Positions 1 to 8,780 of a stretch of DNA of 64,000 nucleotides are shown here, piece by piece. This stretch comes from Anaerolineae bacterium (lineage in GTDB: Bacteria > Chloroflexota > Anaerolineae > Aggregatilineales > UBA2796): NCBI GenBank assembly GCA_019637555.1, contig JAHBVK010000021.1, forward strand, positions 1-64,000. Reading direction: 5' to 3'. Position 1 is the stretch's first letter. Every line of letters starts with the position of its first letter. The translations under genes were made by a program, and so were the position numbers. A model generated the notes under the pieces. The model ran no database searches and was not told where the DNA came from. It saw only the letters and a program-made list of their open reading frames with translations.

Positions 1-62
1 TGGAAACCTACCCTGTGTGTTCTTTGAATACAGACAACCGACAAGCGAATCAAGGTAAGTCA

Positions 63-1298
63 TTGAGCAACATCTGGTTCATTTCCGCGCCGCTGCCCGG
101 TCATCTGGATTGGGGTGGGGCGTTACGTACAGCACAACATCTGCGCGATATGGGGCATCAGGTGACGTGGGTATCGCAGCCTGCCATCGCACCGATGCTG
201 GCAGAAGCAGGCGTCGAATTCGCGGCGATTGAAGCGACGGGTTGGCTGTGGCCCCCGCCGCCGATGCCCGATCCGCGTTCGCTGCCACCGCAAGAGGCGA
301 TCTTCCTGCGCTACCGCCGCGCGCTGGATACGTGGTTGAGCGAGGAGTTGATCCCGCCTGCCGTCGAAGCGATCATCGGATTGGCAAAGGAGCGCGGCAA
401 CCCTGATCTGCTGGTCACTGATCCGTTCCTGACGGCGGCGGCGCTGGCAGCAGAAGCGATCAACGTGCCGCTGGTGGTGATGGGCTGGCCCGCTGGTCAA
501 CCGCTGGACGAGGATCGGCTGTTCGCGGTTCAACAGGACTTGGGTCGGATCAGCTACGAACGCTTGGGACGGCTGTACGAGCGTTTCAGCTTGAAGGGCG
601 CAAACATTAGCGACGGTGCTGCGCCTTCGGTGCAGAGTCCGCATTTGCATGTCAGCTACTTCAGCCGCCATTGGCATCAAGCTGATCCCGACTTTCTGCC
701 GCAGACACAGTTCGTCGGCGGTGTGGTCGATGCGCCGATTACACCTGTACCGCAGTGGTTAGCGGATATTCCCGCCGAAGTGCCGCTGGCGTTGATCACA
801 CTGGGCAGCACCTTCACGGGCGATCTCGGATTCTTCAGTTGGGCGGCGCAAGCAGCGGCACGCCTCCGCCTGATTCCGATTGTGGTGATCGGGCGCAACC
901 AGTTTACGGTGGAGGAAAAGCAGCAGTTGAAGGCGGCGTTACCACCAGCTACACGCTTGCTCAACTGGCTGGATTACGATCATGTCTTTCCGCGCCTCAA
1001 GGTGATCATCCATCACGGCGGGATGGGCACGACTCACCGCGCCGTCGTGCAGGGTGTGCCGCAGGTAGTCGTGCCGCACGCGGCTGATCAGCGTGGGCAG
1101 GCGCGTCGCGTGGCTCAGGCGAAGGTCGGTTTGAATCTAAGCGCCCACGACGTGAAGAATGGTCAGCTACTGCCCGCCATCCGCGCCGTGATCACCGACG
1201 AGCAGGTGATCGGCAATGCCCGCGATCTCGCTGCTGAATTCGCCGCGCTCGGTGGGGCAAAACGCGCCGCCGAGTTGATCGCGGAGAAAGCTCGGTAG
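63..1298 (+). CDS. MGT/UGT-type glycosyltransferase
   Basis: Nucleotide-sugar-dependent glycosyltransferase of the GT1 (GT-B fold) family, about 411 residues. The N-terminal Rossmann half begins with a strand followed by PLPGHL, as in macrolide and sterol glucosyltransferases. The C-terminal half carries the donor-binding signature HHGGMGTTHRAVVQGVPQV followed by PHAADQRGQA. The acceptor is not predictable. The start is uncertain: a GTG at 15 is possible, but TTG at 63 sits just before the first beta strand and follows AAGGT. The gene is 7 nt upstream of the cysteine hydrolase, so the two may be co-transcribed. The upstream context lies outside the window. Confidence 0.85.
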   Translation: MSNIWFISAPLPGHLDWGGALRTAQHLRDMGHQVTWVSQPAIAPMLAEAGVEFAAIEATGWLWPPPPMPDPRSLPPQEAIFLRYRRALDTWLSEELIPPAVEAIIGLAKERGNPDLLVTDPFLTAAALAAEAINVPLVVMGWPAGQPLDEDRLFAVQQDLGRISYERLGRLYERFSLKGANISDGAAPSVQSPHLHVSYFSRHWHQADPDFLPQTQFVGGVVDAPITPVPQWLADIPAEVPLALITLGSTFTGDLGFFSWAAQAAARLRLIPIVVIGRNQFTVEEKQQLKAALPPATRLLNWLDYDHVFPRLKVIIHHGGMGTTHRAVVQGVPQVVVPHAADQRGQARRVAQAKVGLNLSAHDVKNGQLLPAIRAVITDEQVIGNARDLAAEFAALGGAKRAAELIAEKAR

Positions 1299-1305
1299 TA
1301 AGTCT

Positions 1306-1914
1306 ATGACGCAATTTCGCTTTGACCCGAAGGAATGTGCGCTCATCGTCGTCGATGTGCAAGTAGATTTTTGCTCACCGAATGGCAGTACGGCACGACG
1401 TGGCAAGGCAAACAGCAAAATGCAAGCGCTGCCAGAGAAAATCAATGCCTTTGTGAAACAAATCTCTGGGCTAGGGGTACTTCTCGTCTACGTGAAATCG
1501 GTGGTGAATGAAGCCAATCTTGCGCCGAATGTCCGCTTTTTCAACGAGATGAAAGGGATTAAACGTCCTACGCAGGAAGGATCTGGTGGTGAAGAATTCT
1601 ACAATTTGGATATTCCTACGGGTGCGCTTGTAATACATAAGGAAGCGGCTGATCCTTTCAGCGCCACCAGCTTGAAACAAATCCTAGAAGCGCGGAATAT
1701 CCGCCATGTATTGATCTGCGGGGTCAGAACCGAAATCTGTGTTGACGCAACGGCGCGGAAAGCATTTTCGGAAGGCTATAACGTGATCGTCATTTCTGAT
1801 CTCGTGGCTACACGAGATAACAACACTGAAGATGAACAATATGCCTTGCGCTTTATCGATGCTTATGTTGGCTTCGTGCTGAACACTGGGCAAGTTAAGC
1901 AAGTGTTGAGTTGA
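1306..1914 (+). CDS. Isochorismatase-family cysteine hydrolase
   Basis: Cysteine hydrolase of the isochorismatase/nicotinamidase superfamily, 202 residues, a normal single-domain length. The expected catalytic triad is visible: Asp17 in VVDVQVDF, Lys112 in VIHKEAADPF and Cys145 in GVRTEICVDATARKA. The cis-peptide region GVRTE and the C-terminal regulatory strand are also typical. Substrates in the family include nicotinamide, isochorismate, carbamoylsarcosine and ureidoacrylate, and sequence alone does not choose between them. It follows the glycosyltransferase by 7 nt on the same strand. Confidence 0.85.
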   Translation: MTQFRFDPKECALIVVDVQVDFCSPNGSTARRGKANSKMQALPEKINAFVKQISGLGVLLVYVKSVVNEANLAPNVRFFNEMKGIKRPTQEGSGGEEFYNLDIPTGALVIHKEAADPFSATSLKQILEARNIRHVLICGVRTEICVDATARKAFSEGYNVIVISDLVATRDNNTEDEQYALRFIDAYVGFVLNTGQVKQVLS

Positions 1915-1923
1915 TCGCAAAGC

Positions 1924-2430
1924 TTACCCCGCAGCGGTAGCAGGCAAGGGGTTTTCGTAGACGTAGAAAGCGTAGTCTTGTGGGTAAGTTTCGACTCCCA
2001 GATCGTGCAGCACTCTCAGAATCTGGGCACGGTGATCGGTGCCATGATTGACGACGTGCAGTAGCGCCTGCCACGTGTATATGTTTTCGTCTTCTCCCGG
2101 TGGGTACGGTTTCTCGAAGATCATCTCGTCCCGTAAGTTCGCCAGATAACCCTGCATTCCCTCTACGACTTGATCCCAACGCGCACGAATCACATTGCGA
2201 TCTTCAACCGCAGCATTGAGAGGTTCCGCGAATTCGACTTTGCGCAAGCCAGTAAACCAGCCCTCCTCAACGTTGATCAGGTGAATGATGTGATTGCGGA
2301 CGGAGCCGAGCGAGTAATCTACATCTTTGATGAATAGTTCCTGCGGTAGTGAAGTAATATAGACCTTCCACAACTTGCGGTATTCATAGAAGTGGTAGTC
2401 GTAGAAATGACGAAAGGCTTGTGCATTCAT
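1924..2430 (-). CDS. DinB-family protein (DUF664-like four-helix bundle)
   Basis: Predicted DinB/YfiT-like metal-binding four-helix bundle protein of 168 residues. Histidine-containing segments are in the right order for the family: HFYDYHFYEYRKLW near the N-terminus, VRNHIIHLINVEEGWF in the middle, and HVVNHGTDHRAQILRVLHDLG near the C-terminus. The last is the usual HxxxH metal-ligand segment. Some family members are bacillithiol or mycothiol transferases; most are uncharacterised. It converges with the cysteine hydrolase, with 9 nt between stops. Confidence 0.85.
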   Translation of the reverse strand: MNAQAFRHFYDYHFYEYRKLWKVYITSLPQELFIKDVDYSLGSVRNHIIHLINVEEGWFTGLRKVEFAEPLNAAVEDRNVIRARWDQVVEGMQGYLANLRDEMIFEKPYPPGEDENIYTWQALLHVVNHGTDHRAQILRVLHDLGVETYPQDYAFYVYENPLPATAAG

Positions 2431-2679
2431 GTTGTTACCGACCCCTCAGTTTACGATGTACAGCCAACAAAATTGTAGCACAAACGTTCAATTGCGCGTG
2501 CGTCCTTATCTTACTGAACCGCAATTTCCGAAACTAGAGCTAGGGGCTGGACTAGTAGTGCCACGCGAGGCGGTCAACATTACTACTTTAGCTCGGAGCA
2601 TCAGCTCAGGGAACAGGGGCACTACCGACTCCCCCTCTAACTGCTTGCACCCCCAAAATCTACGAACTGAGAGCAACCG

Positions 2680-4233
2680 ATGACTTCCCACCCTCGCATC
2701 TTCATCATCGGCGGCGGACTCGCGGGGCTAACGGCGGCGCTGCATCTGGCGAAGCGCGGCGTAGCGGTGACGATCCTCGAAGCGGATGCGCTGCCGGGTG
2801 GCAGATTGCGCGGCGGCGATCCGGTGACCATCGATCAGTGGTCGTTCCCTTCCGAGCATGGCATTCACGGCGTCTGGGGGCAGTACCACAACCTGCGGGA
2901 GATGCTGATCCGTGAGCAGATCGACGCCGGATTCGTGCCCGCCCGCGAAGAAGCGTGGATCATGCGCGGACCCGGCAATCGCGCCCGCGTACAGTGGACA
3001 AAAAGCGGCAGCGCCCTGCGTAAAAGCTGGATTCCCGCGCCCTTTCATTATCTGGCGTTGTTCATCCGCCCGCGCTTCTTGCAAATGCTGACTCTGCGCG
3101 ACCTCGCCAGCATGTTCCGCGTGCTCAGCGGCTTGATCTTCGCGGCGGCATACGATCCGGCAGTGGAGCAGTCGCGCATGGATCGCTACACGCTGGCGGA
3201 TTTCTTTAAGGGTTGGTCGCCCACCTTGCAATCGTTGTTCGTGGGCTTGGCGCGCAACTTCACCTCCGCCAGACCGGAGCAAGTGCCGCAAGCCGGATTC
3301 ATCGCCTTTCTGCGCTTTTACACCCTATTGCGCCGCGACTCGTGGCAGTTCAGTTACTTCAACCGCGATTCGCACAGCGCCTTGATCGCGCCGTTGGTGA
3401 ATGCGATCAAGGCGGCAGGTGGCGAGATTGAGCTAGGCGCGATGGTCACTGAGCTGATCCGCGAGGAGGATGGCTGGCGTGTGCGCTGGATGGAAGGCGA
3501 GGAGCAGCAGGAAGCAAGCGCCGATCAGGTGATCCTCGCGCTGGATATTCCGGCGGCGCGTAAACTGCTGACGCACAGCTTCGGCGCGGGCGCAAGTAAT
3601 TTAAGCTGGTCGCTGGCGGTTCCCGTCGCGGTGCTGCGCTACTGGTTCAAGCGCGTGCCCAAAGGGGCGATCAGTAAGCCGGAAGCGGGTATCTTCACCG
3701 GACAGTTCGTACTCGATAACTATTTCTGGCTGCATCGTTTTCAGCAGCCATTCATGGATTGGCACACAGCGACTGGCGGCAGCGCCATCGAATGTCACAT
3801 CTACGGACCGCCGGAACTGCTGCGCGAACCGGATGCCGTGCTGCTGGCGCGTGGTTTGCAGGACATCACACGGGTATTCCCCGAACTACGCGGCACCGTG
3901 ATCACGCAGTCGATCCGGCGCAATGCGGCGACGCACTCGCTGTTCGATGGCAACACCGAGCGCGGCTTGAGCGTGGATACGGCGTGGTCGGCAATGGGCT
4001 TATGGGCGTGCGGTGATTGGGTGCGCTATCCCCACGCGGCGCTGTACATGGAACGCGCCGTAGTGACGGGCATGGCGGCAGCGAACGGCGTACTCAGATC
4101 GCGCGGGCTGGAGGAGTTCCCGATTCGTCCCGTCGATCCGCCGGAACTGCTGGCACGCGGAGTCGAGAACGCCATGCGCTGGGTGCGCCGACGGGCGCGG
4201 GACTACAATCGCAGGCGCGGATCGGGGCAGTGA
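2680..4233 (+). CDS. FAD-dependent oxidoreductase, carotenoid desaturase/amine oxidase-like
   Basis: Flavoprotein of 517 residues with an N-terminal dinucleotide-binding motif (IIGGGLAGLTAALHLAKRG, then an acidic strand end ILEAD). It ends with the FAD-contacting segment GLWACGDWVRYPHAALYMERAVVTG, as in phytoene desaturases, 15-cis-carotene isomerases and isorenieratene synthase N-domains. The sequence HGIHGVWGQYHNLREML resembles the carotene desaturase/CrtU group more than monoamine oxidases. Substrate is not assignable and no carotenoid genes lie nearby. The ATG at 2680 has only a weak purine-rich site upstream. The 250 bp before it contain no recognisable gene. Confidence 0.8.
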   Translation: MTSHPRIFIIGGGLAGLTAALHLAKRGVAVTILEADALPGGRLRGGDPVTIDQWSFPSEHGIHGVWGQYHNLREMLIREQIDAGFVPAREEAWIMRGPGNRARVQWTKSGSALRKSWIPAPFHYLALFIRPRFLQMLTLRDLASMFRVLSGLIFAAAYDPAVEQSRMDRYTLADFFKGWSPTLQSLFVGLARNFTSARPEQVPQAGFIAFLRFYTLLRRDSWQFSYFNRDSHSALIAPLVNAIKAAGGEIELGAMVTELIREEDGWRVRWMEGEEQQEASADQVILALDIPAARKLLTHSFGAGASNLSWSLAVPVAVLRYWFKRVPKGAISKPEAGIFTGQFVLDNYFWLHRFQQPFMDWHTATGGSAIECHIYGPPELLREPDAVLLARGLQDITRVFPELRGTVITQSIRRNAATHSLFDGNTERGLSVDTAWSAMGLWACGDWVRYPHAALYMERAVVTGMAAANGVLRSRGLEEFPIRPVDPPELLARGVENAMRWVRRRARDYNRRRGSGQ

Positions 4234-4247
4234 TCGAAGGAATTTTT

Positions 4248-4264
4248 GCCATTTTTTTAATGGC
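4248..4264. terminator. Small AT-rich inverted repeat after the flavoprotein gene
   Basis: GCCATT and AATGGC flank a run of five T, 15 nt after the flavoprotein stop. It is a weak candidate 3' end for the plus-strand gene. Confidence 0.35.
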
Positions 4265-4363
4265 GAAAATGGCAAATGGTAGGCAACATTTGGAATTGCG
4301 TTGGAAATGTTGAAACTATCGGGGTTTGTGGCGCTGCGGTGGCATCCCTTTGGGAGAAAAGAA

Positions 4364-4390
4364 CCCCTCTGTCCATAGCGGATAGAGGGG
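4364..4390 (-). terminator. Intrinsic terminator of the DUF5666-like gene
   Basis: The arms CCCCTCTGTCC and GGATAGAGGGG enclose a 5-nt loop. On the minus strand the hairpin is followed by TTCTTTTCTCC. It lies 25 nt after the stop of the minus-strand secreted-protein gene. Confidence 0.75.
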
Positions 4391-4414
4391 AGTCATCATG
4401 AGAGAGATGTCTAG

Positions 4415-5245
4415 TTATTTCTTAGGACCTTTCCCGTTTCCCTTGCCGTTCCCATTCCCATTGCCTTTGTCCTTCCCATTGCCCTTGCCGTTATCGTGAT
4501 CCGCACCTTTACCATGCCCTTTGCCCGGATTGATGTTGATCTGTACCGTTGTAGGATCATCATCGTCGCGTCCGGTGAGCTGCTTGCGGATGTTACCCCA
4601 GCCCATACCGCCGGATTTCATGGCGAAAATATCTGCGACGGGTACAACTGTAGCAGCCGAGAGCGTGTAGGCGTGGGTGATCTCGCCAAAGCCGAAGCCA
4701 GCACACTTCCATGACATGATCTCCTCGTAGCTGACGCCAAACGCATCCGCCAGCCGATGCCCGACAGGGTGATCGTTGAGTGCTTCGGGACAAGCTGCCT
4801 CAAAGGTCGCTTCACTGGTTGGTTCAACGGTGACTTCTGCAGTCGGAAAGGCTGTCGCCGTCATGGTAGGCGTCAGCGTTACCCCGAAGGTTGCCGTTGG
4901 CGTGGGCGTGCCAAGCACGATAATTACGCCAGTCAAGATGAGATTGTCGCCATCAAAAGTGGCGGTGATACGGACGAGGACTCCGGGCTGTACTTCTGGC
5001 GGGATTGCCACGCCCACGATCCGGACCGTCGTTCCGTCGGTAAAGGTGATCTGGTCAGGCGTTACTGCCGCGACCACACCAGTGATCTCAATGATCACAA
5101 TAGGATCGTCGCCGCCCGTGACTGTGGCGGGCGTGCTGGTTGCTCCCTGTGCCGCCACCGATCCATTGCTGGTTAGGAGTAGTCCGCTGATGGCGAACAC
5201 GCCTAAAACTACCGCAAGCAGCGATTTCACTAGTTTGGCTGTCAT
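4415..5245 (-). CDS. Secreted DUF5666-like protein with Gly/Asn/Lys-rich tail
   Basis: Predicted exported protein of 276 residues. ATG at 5245 is chosen because GGAGA lies 7 nt upstream; an in-frame ATG at 5263 lacks such a site. An N-terminal signal segment (KLVKSLLAVVLGVFAISGLLL) is followed by an OB-like region of about 80 residues of DUF5666 type (ITGVVAAVTPDQITFTDGTTVRI). Next come a short Thr/Pro-rich linker and a region containing ALNDHPVGHRLADAFGVSYEEI. The last 40 residues are a very basic low-complexity tail built from GKGNGK units, possibly for cell-surface or polyanion contact. No function is assigned. Its own terminator follows. Confidence 0.75.
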   Translation of the reverse strand: MTAKLVKSLLAVVLGVFAISGLLLTSNGSVAAQGATSTPATVTGGDDPIVIIEITGVVAAVTPDQITFTDGTTVRIVGVAIPPEVQPGVLVRITATFDGDNLILTGVIIVLGTPTPTATFGVTLTPTMTATAFPTAEVTVEPTSEATFEAACPEALNDHPVGHRLADAFGVSYEEIMSWKCAGFGFGEITHAYTLSAATVVPVADIFAMKSGGMGWGNIRKQLTGRDDDDPTTVQININPGKGHGKGADHDNGKGNGKDKGNGNGNGKGNGKGPKK

Positions 5246-5360
5246 ATGCCAGTCTCCATTCAAGAATCGCTACCAAGAGTTTAGGGAAAATTCAGGGAAG
5301 TGGCAAGATCGGAAAAGTACTTAAGTTTGCGTGGAGAGGGAAAATAAAGCCGCGTACAAA

Positions 5361-5389
5361 ACTGCCGGAGTTTTACGTACTCCGGCAGT
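5361..5389 (-). terminator. Terminator downstream of the aminotransferase
   Basis: Perfect 11-bp inverted repeat (ACTGCCGGAGT/ACTCCGGCAGT) with a 7-nt loop. The minus-strand continuation begins TTTGT. It lies 31 nt after the aminotransferase stop. Confidence 0.8.
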
Positions 5390-5419
5390 AATCGTCAACC
5401 ATTTATGCGCGGCTGATGT

Positions 5420-6751
5420 TTACTTAATCAGGGCGCGGAAGCCCTCATCGAAGCGTTCCAGAGCCTTCCTGGTTTTCTCCGGTGGCAGCGCGTAGCTGAA
5501 GCGCACCCAATTGCGGGCGAACTCGGAGAAGTCGCGTCCGGGGATGACAGTGACGCCGAAGTTCTCTGCCAGATGCTGATTAAAGGCACGCGAATCTTCC
5601 AGACCGCCTGCCTCGATGGCTGGCGAGCAATCGACAAAGGCGTAGTAGCCGCCGTCACCGATGATCGTGCGGTAGCCCTTCTCAGTGAAGAACTGGCGGG
5701 CGATCTCGCGGCTCTGGTTGATCGGCTCGATCAGCGGCATGGCGGCTTTGCGGAAACCGATCTCGTAAGCAGCCAGCGCCACCGCCTGCCCGAAAAAGTT
5801 GGGTGCGACGGTGTGCGAGGAACGGCTGACGATGAAATCGATCACCGGTTTGCCCGCCACCAGATGCGCGTTGCGAACGTTAGACGCGCCAAGCGATTTG
5901 GTCAAGCCGTCAAGGAAGATCAAGCGATCCCGTTCGGCGGGGCTAAAGGCGAGCAGCACTTCGTTAATATCGGCTGGTACACCTGCTGTCACCTGATTGT
6001 AAATCCAGTCGAACAGTACGAAGGGGATGCCGGAATCCAGTGCCTTCTTCGCCAGCGCGATTTGGCGTGCCATCGGCAGCGTGCGTCCAGTGGGGTTATC
6101 CGGCGAGGTGATCACCAGACCAGCCACGCGGCGTCCGCCGTGTTCCTGACTGAACTTAACGCTTGCCTCAATGCCTTCTTCGGTCAGCGCCCACGATTCC
6201 GCTTCGTCACCGGGGGCGAGTAACACGTTCGCACCGACGCTGTAGGGTCCCCACAGGTAGCTGATCCAGGGCACGCGCGAGACCAGCAGCGTATCACCGA
6301 TGCGCTGTGTACCCAGCGAGATCATCGCCTGATACGCCTTGATCAAGCCGTCGCGTCCGCCATCCGTCGCCGTGATGTTCTGCGGACCGAAGCCTGTTTC
6401 TGACTTAAACTGCCAATATTGTTCAGCCGTACCCTTGCGGAATGCCTCTGTGCCAAACGGCTGATCGTAGCCAGTGCCTTTCTGCTTGAACAATTCCAGC
6501 GCACGCTCCATCAAATTGTGAGGTACACCGGGCAAGCTGGCGCCGCCGTCGCCCTGCGAGGCGTCATGCGTCACCGCGTCGGCTCCAAATTTGGCGCGGT
6601 AATTTTCCAGCATCTTTTTGATCAGAAACATCTTGGACTGGGGGATAGGGATTTGGCAGGATGGATAGTCGTTCACCGGAACGAGGGCGCGCGGGTCCTC
6701 GACCACGAATACAGGTGTATCCGGAGAGACGGAGGGGGGTTGGTTCGTCAC
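5420..6751 (-). CDS. Class I/II PLP-dependent aminotransferase
   Basis: Fold type I aminotransferase of 443 residues. The probable PLP lysine lies in IFLDGLTKSLGASNVR, and the conserved Asn/Asp-Tyr cofactor contacts fit ITSPDNPTGRTLPMARQ and FVLFDWIYNQV. A C-terminal arginine for substrate carboxylate is likely in NWVRFSYALP. The amino-acid substrate cannot be read from sequence. GTG at 6751 is the start, with AGGAGA 5 nt upstream. It stands alone between a secreted-protein gene and the divergent BON-repeat gene, with a strong terminator downstream. Confidence 0.88.
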   Translation of the reverse strand: MTNQPPSVSPDTPVFVVEDPRALVPVNDYPSCQIPIPQSKMFLIKKMLENYRAKFGADAVTHDASQGDGGASLPGVPHNLMERALELFKQKGTGYDQPFGTEAFRKGTAEQYWQFKSETGFGPQNITATDGGRDGLIKAYQAMISLGTQRIGDTLLVSRVPWISYLWGPYSVGANVLLAPGDEAESWALTEEGIEASVKFSQEHGGRRVAGLVITSPDNPTGRTLPMARQIALAKKALDSGIPFVLFDWIYNQVTAGVPADINEVLLAFSPAERDRLIFLDGLTKSLGASNVRNAHLVAGKPVIDFIVSRSSHTVAPNFFGQAVALAAYEIGFRKAAMPLIEPINQSREIARQFFTEKGYRTIIGDGGYYAFVDCSPAIEAGGLEDSRAFNQHLAENFGVTVIPGRDFSEFARNWVRFSYALPPEKTRKALERFDEGFRALIK

Positions 6752-7018
6752 GCTAATCTCCTGATCTATCTATTAAGGTCTTAAGGTGGGGATGGATTTT
6801 GCATCCGCTAGGGGCTGGAGTCAATGGTAATTCGGACTAAACCGGATGAGCTACCGGATGAGCCACGGAGCCATGAGCAACCTAAGTGGTGTATCTACGA
6901 ATAGACTCTTAGGCGGCAACTTCTATACAATAGAGGTGAACGAGGGCTAATCGAAATTTTCTGTGTGGGGAGTTTTGCGAGTATTAGGTAATTCGGTGTA
7001 GTAGAAAGAGGTAGCGCT

Positions 7019-7993
7019 ATGACGCAGATCATCAACGCTGATTCTGTACAGGCATTCAAGGAACAAGTTCGCACTCAAATTCAAGATTTGATTCAGCAAG
7101 CGAGGGACTTGCAGCACGATCAGCAGCCGAGCGCCCGCCAGCACCTCCAAGATCAGGTTCAAGAGGTGCTGCACCAGATCCAGCACGCCCTGCAGCGGCA
7201 GCAGCCGGGAACATGGCGGCAGTTTCAAGATCAGGTACAAGACATTCTGCAGCAGGTGCAGCAGTCGGTACGCCGTCCGCAGCCGAGCGCGTGGCAGCAG
7301 CTTCAAGATCAACTTCAGGAGTTGATCCACAACGTGCAGAAGTCCGGTTTCCATGTGCGTCCGCAGCCGAGCGCATGGCAGCGCCTCCAAGATCAGCTTC
7401 AAGAGGCGATCCAGCAAGCGCAGAAGCCCGCGCGCCGATCAACTTCCACGTTTGCCAAGCGCTGGCGCGATCAGGACGATGATGAACCAGCAGGGGCGGG
7501 GGTGCTGGCGATCCTGTTCGGCGTGGGCATCGGTATGGCGCTGATGTACCTGTTCGATCCGCAGCATGGTCACCGACGTCGCGCAAATCTACGTAATCGA
7601 CTGCTCGGCGTCAGAAACGAAGTGGGCGATCAGGTTACCAAACTGGGCGGCAAAGCGGAATATGCAGCGGATCGGATGCGTGGCGTGGTAGCCGAAGCCA
7701 AGAACCAGATCGTTCACCCACCGGTTGAGGATAGCATCCTAGTGGAGCATATTCGCGCTCACTTGGGGCGGCTAGTGGCATTACCCGGCGCTGTCGAAGT
7801 AGAGGTGATCGGCGGACGGGTGTTCCTGCGCGGCGATGTTCTCGCCAGCGAGGTTGATCCGCTGCTAGCTCACCTTCAAGCCATGAATGGTGTCCACTAC
7901 ATTACGAATGAGCTGAAAACGCACCAGAGCGTCGAGGAGATCGTCGCCTCACGGAACGGTCAGCCACGCGCCAACGGAGTCGCGCCACAGTAA
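7019..7993 (+). CDS. Membrane-anchored BON-domain protein with four 26-residue tandem repeats
   Basis: A 324-residue protein with three parts. Residues 35-140 are four head-to-tail copies of a 26-28 residue Gln-rich amphipathic helix unit, typified by QPSAWQQLQDQLQE. A single hydrophobic segment (GVLAILFGVGIGMALMYLF, about 160-180) is followed by a basic stretch, as in YtxH-like proteins. A C-terminal BON-like domain (about 238-305) reads from HIRAHLGRL to HYITNELKTH. ATG at 7019 has AGAGGT 7 nt upstream. BON domains often bind membranes and the repeats resemble lipid-binding helices, so a role at the envelope is plausible but unproven. Confidence 0.78.
   Translation: MTQIINADSVQAFKEQVRTQIQDLIQQARDLQHDQQPSARQHLQDQVQEVLHQIQHALQRQQPGTWRQFQDQVQDILQQVQQSVRRPQPSAWQQLQDQLQELIHNVQKSGFHVRPQPSAWQRLQDQLQEAIQQAQKPARRSTSTFAKRWRDQDDDEPAGAGVLAILFGVGIGMALMYLFDPQHGHRRRANLRNRLLGVRNEVGDQVTKLGGKAEYAADRMRGVVAEAKNQIVHPPVEDSILVEHIRAHLGRLVALPGAVEVEVIGGRVFLRGDVLASEVDPLLAHLQAMNGVHYITNELKTHQSVEEIVASRNGQPRANGVAPQ
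7121..7438 (+). repeat. Four in-frame tandem repeats of about 78 bp
   Basis: Four coding units, three of 78 bp and one of 84 bp, each start with codons for Q/P-Q-P followed by S/G and end at an Arg-rich junction. Units 3 and 4 are the most alike. The repetition also produces long open frames on other strands, which are not genes. Confidence 0.85.
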
Positions 7994-8022
7994 AGAGTAA
8001 AGGCAGCCTGTCAACAACAACC

Positions 8023-8057
8023 AAGAGGGATTGGATCAGTGATGACCAATCCCTCTT
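8023..8057. terminator. Bidirectional terminator between BON-repeat gene and lspA
   Basis: Perfect 12-bp inverted repeat AAGAGGGATTGG/CCAATCCCTCTT with an 11-nt loop, placed between the two convergent stops at 7993 and 8070. Confidence 0.75.
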
Positions 8058-8069
8058 GATGAGCAAGCA

Positions 8070-8645
8070 TCAGGCACTGCTCTGCTCGCCACCCGACTCG
8101 CTGGGCGGATTAGGCTGCGACTGCGCTGGCGGTGTCTTAGAAGCATGTTTTTGTTCCTGCCGCCACTGTGCCACCAGCAGGATCATGATGCTCAAGACGA
8201 TGGCATGATCGGCGAAGTTGGAGACGTTGGAGACGACACCCGGTAGGCGCACGTGAAACCAATCGATCACGTAACCGAAGCGCAGCCGATCCAGCGCGTT
8301 GCCGCATACACCGCCGAGCAGTATCCCCAGCGCGATCCGTTCCAGCCAATGACCGGACGGCGTGCGATGGTAGAACAGCAGGATGCCTACGATCATGACC
8401 AAGGCGATGATCAGGAAGATGTCCCCGAACTGCGGCAGGAGACTGAAGGCTGCCCCTTTGTTGGCGCTCAGCGTCAGGGCGAAGTAGCCTTCCAGCGCGG
8501 GGATCGGGGTGACCGACTGCCCAAAGGCTAAATTCGTCAGCACCCACCCTTTCGCCAACTGATCCAGCGCGAATACCGCCAGCGCCGCACCTAACAACGC
8601 TAACCAGTACCAAAACATCCGATTCATGGTCTGTGACTGAGACAA
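8070..8645 (-). CDS. lspA: Lipoprotein signal peptidase (signal peptidase II)
   Basis: Aspartyl membrane protease that removes signal peptides from diacylglyceryl-modified prolipoproteins. It is 191 residues with four hydrophobic segments. Both catalytic aspartates are visible in their family motifs: GNALDRLRFGYVIDWFHV and NFADHAIVLSI. The ASANKGAAFS-type loop appears as SANKGAAFSLLPQFG. A hydrophilic Gln/Ser/Pro-rich tail of about 25 residues follows the last membrane helix. The neighbouring rsgA gene is divergent, with a good promoter between them. Confidence 0.95.
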   Translation of the reverse strand: MSQSQTMNRMFWYWLALLGAALAVFALDQLAKGWVLTNLAFGQSVTPIPALEGYFALTLSANKGAAFSLLPQFGDIFLIIALVMIVGILLFYHRTPSGHWLERIALGILLGGVCGNALDRLRFGYVIDWFHVRLPGVVSNVSNFADHAIVLSIMILLVAQWRQEQKHASKTPPAQSQPNPPSESGGEQSSA

Positions 8646-8659
8646 CGCTACTTACCCCG

Positions 8660-8688
8660 TTGACAGCACTCAGGGCTAGTGCTACCCT
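8660..8688 (+). promoter_or_regulatory. Sigma-70-type promoter for rsgA
   Basis: TTGACA (8660-8665) and TACCCT (8683-8688) are separated by 17 bp. A start near 8695 would give an untranslated leader of about 85 nt before rsgA. Confidence 0.65.
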
Positions 8689-8780
8689 GATACTGGAATG
8701 GTATCTTTTCCGTTGGAAGGGAGTTTACCGCATGTTTACTCACACCAGTAACTACCTTAAGTCGATCAAATAGGGAATGT

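Noticed and set aside
2431..2679. Possible riboswitch, T-box or small gene before the desaturase-like gene
   Set aside because: It contains short inverted motifs (AGAGCTAGGG, CTGGACTAGTAG), but no T-box, known riboswitch core or terminator was recognised, and the open frame there gives an unconvincing protein.
7056..7586. Antisense frame across the repeat region of the BON protein
   Set aside because: It is a by-product of the 78-bp periodic coding repeats; the product is low-complexity Ala/Pro/Arg-rich.
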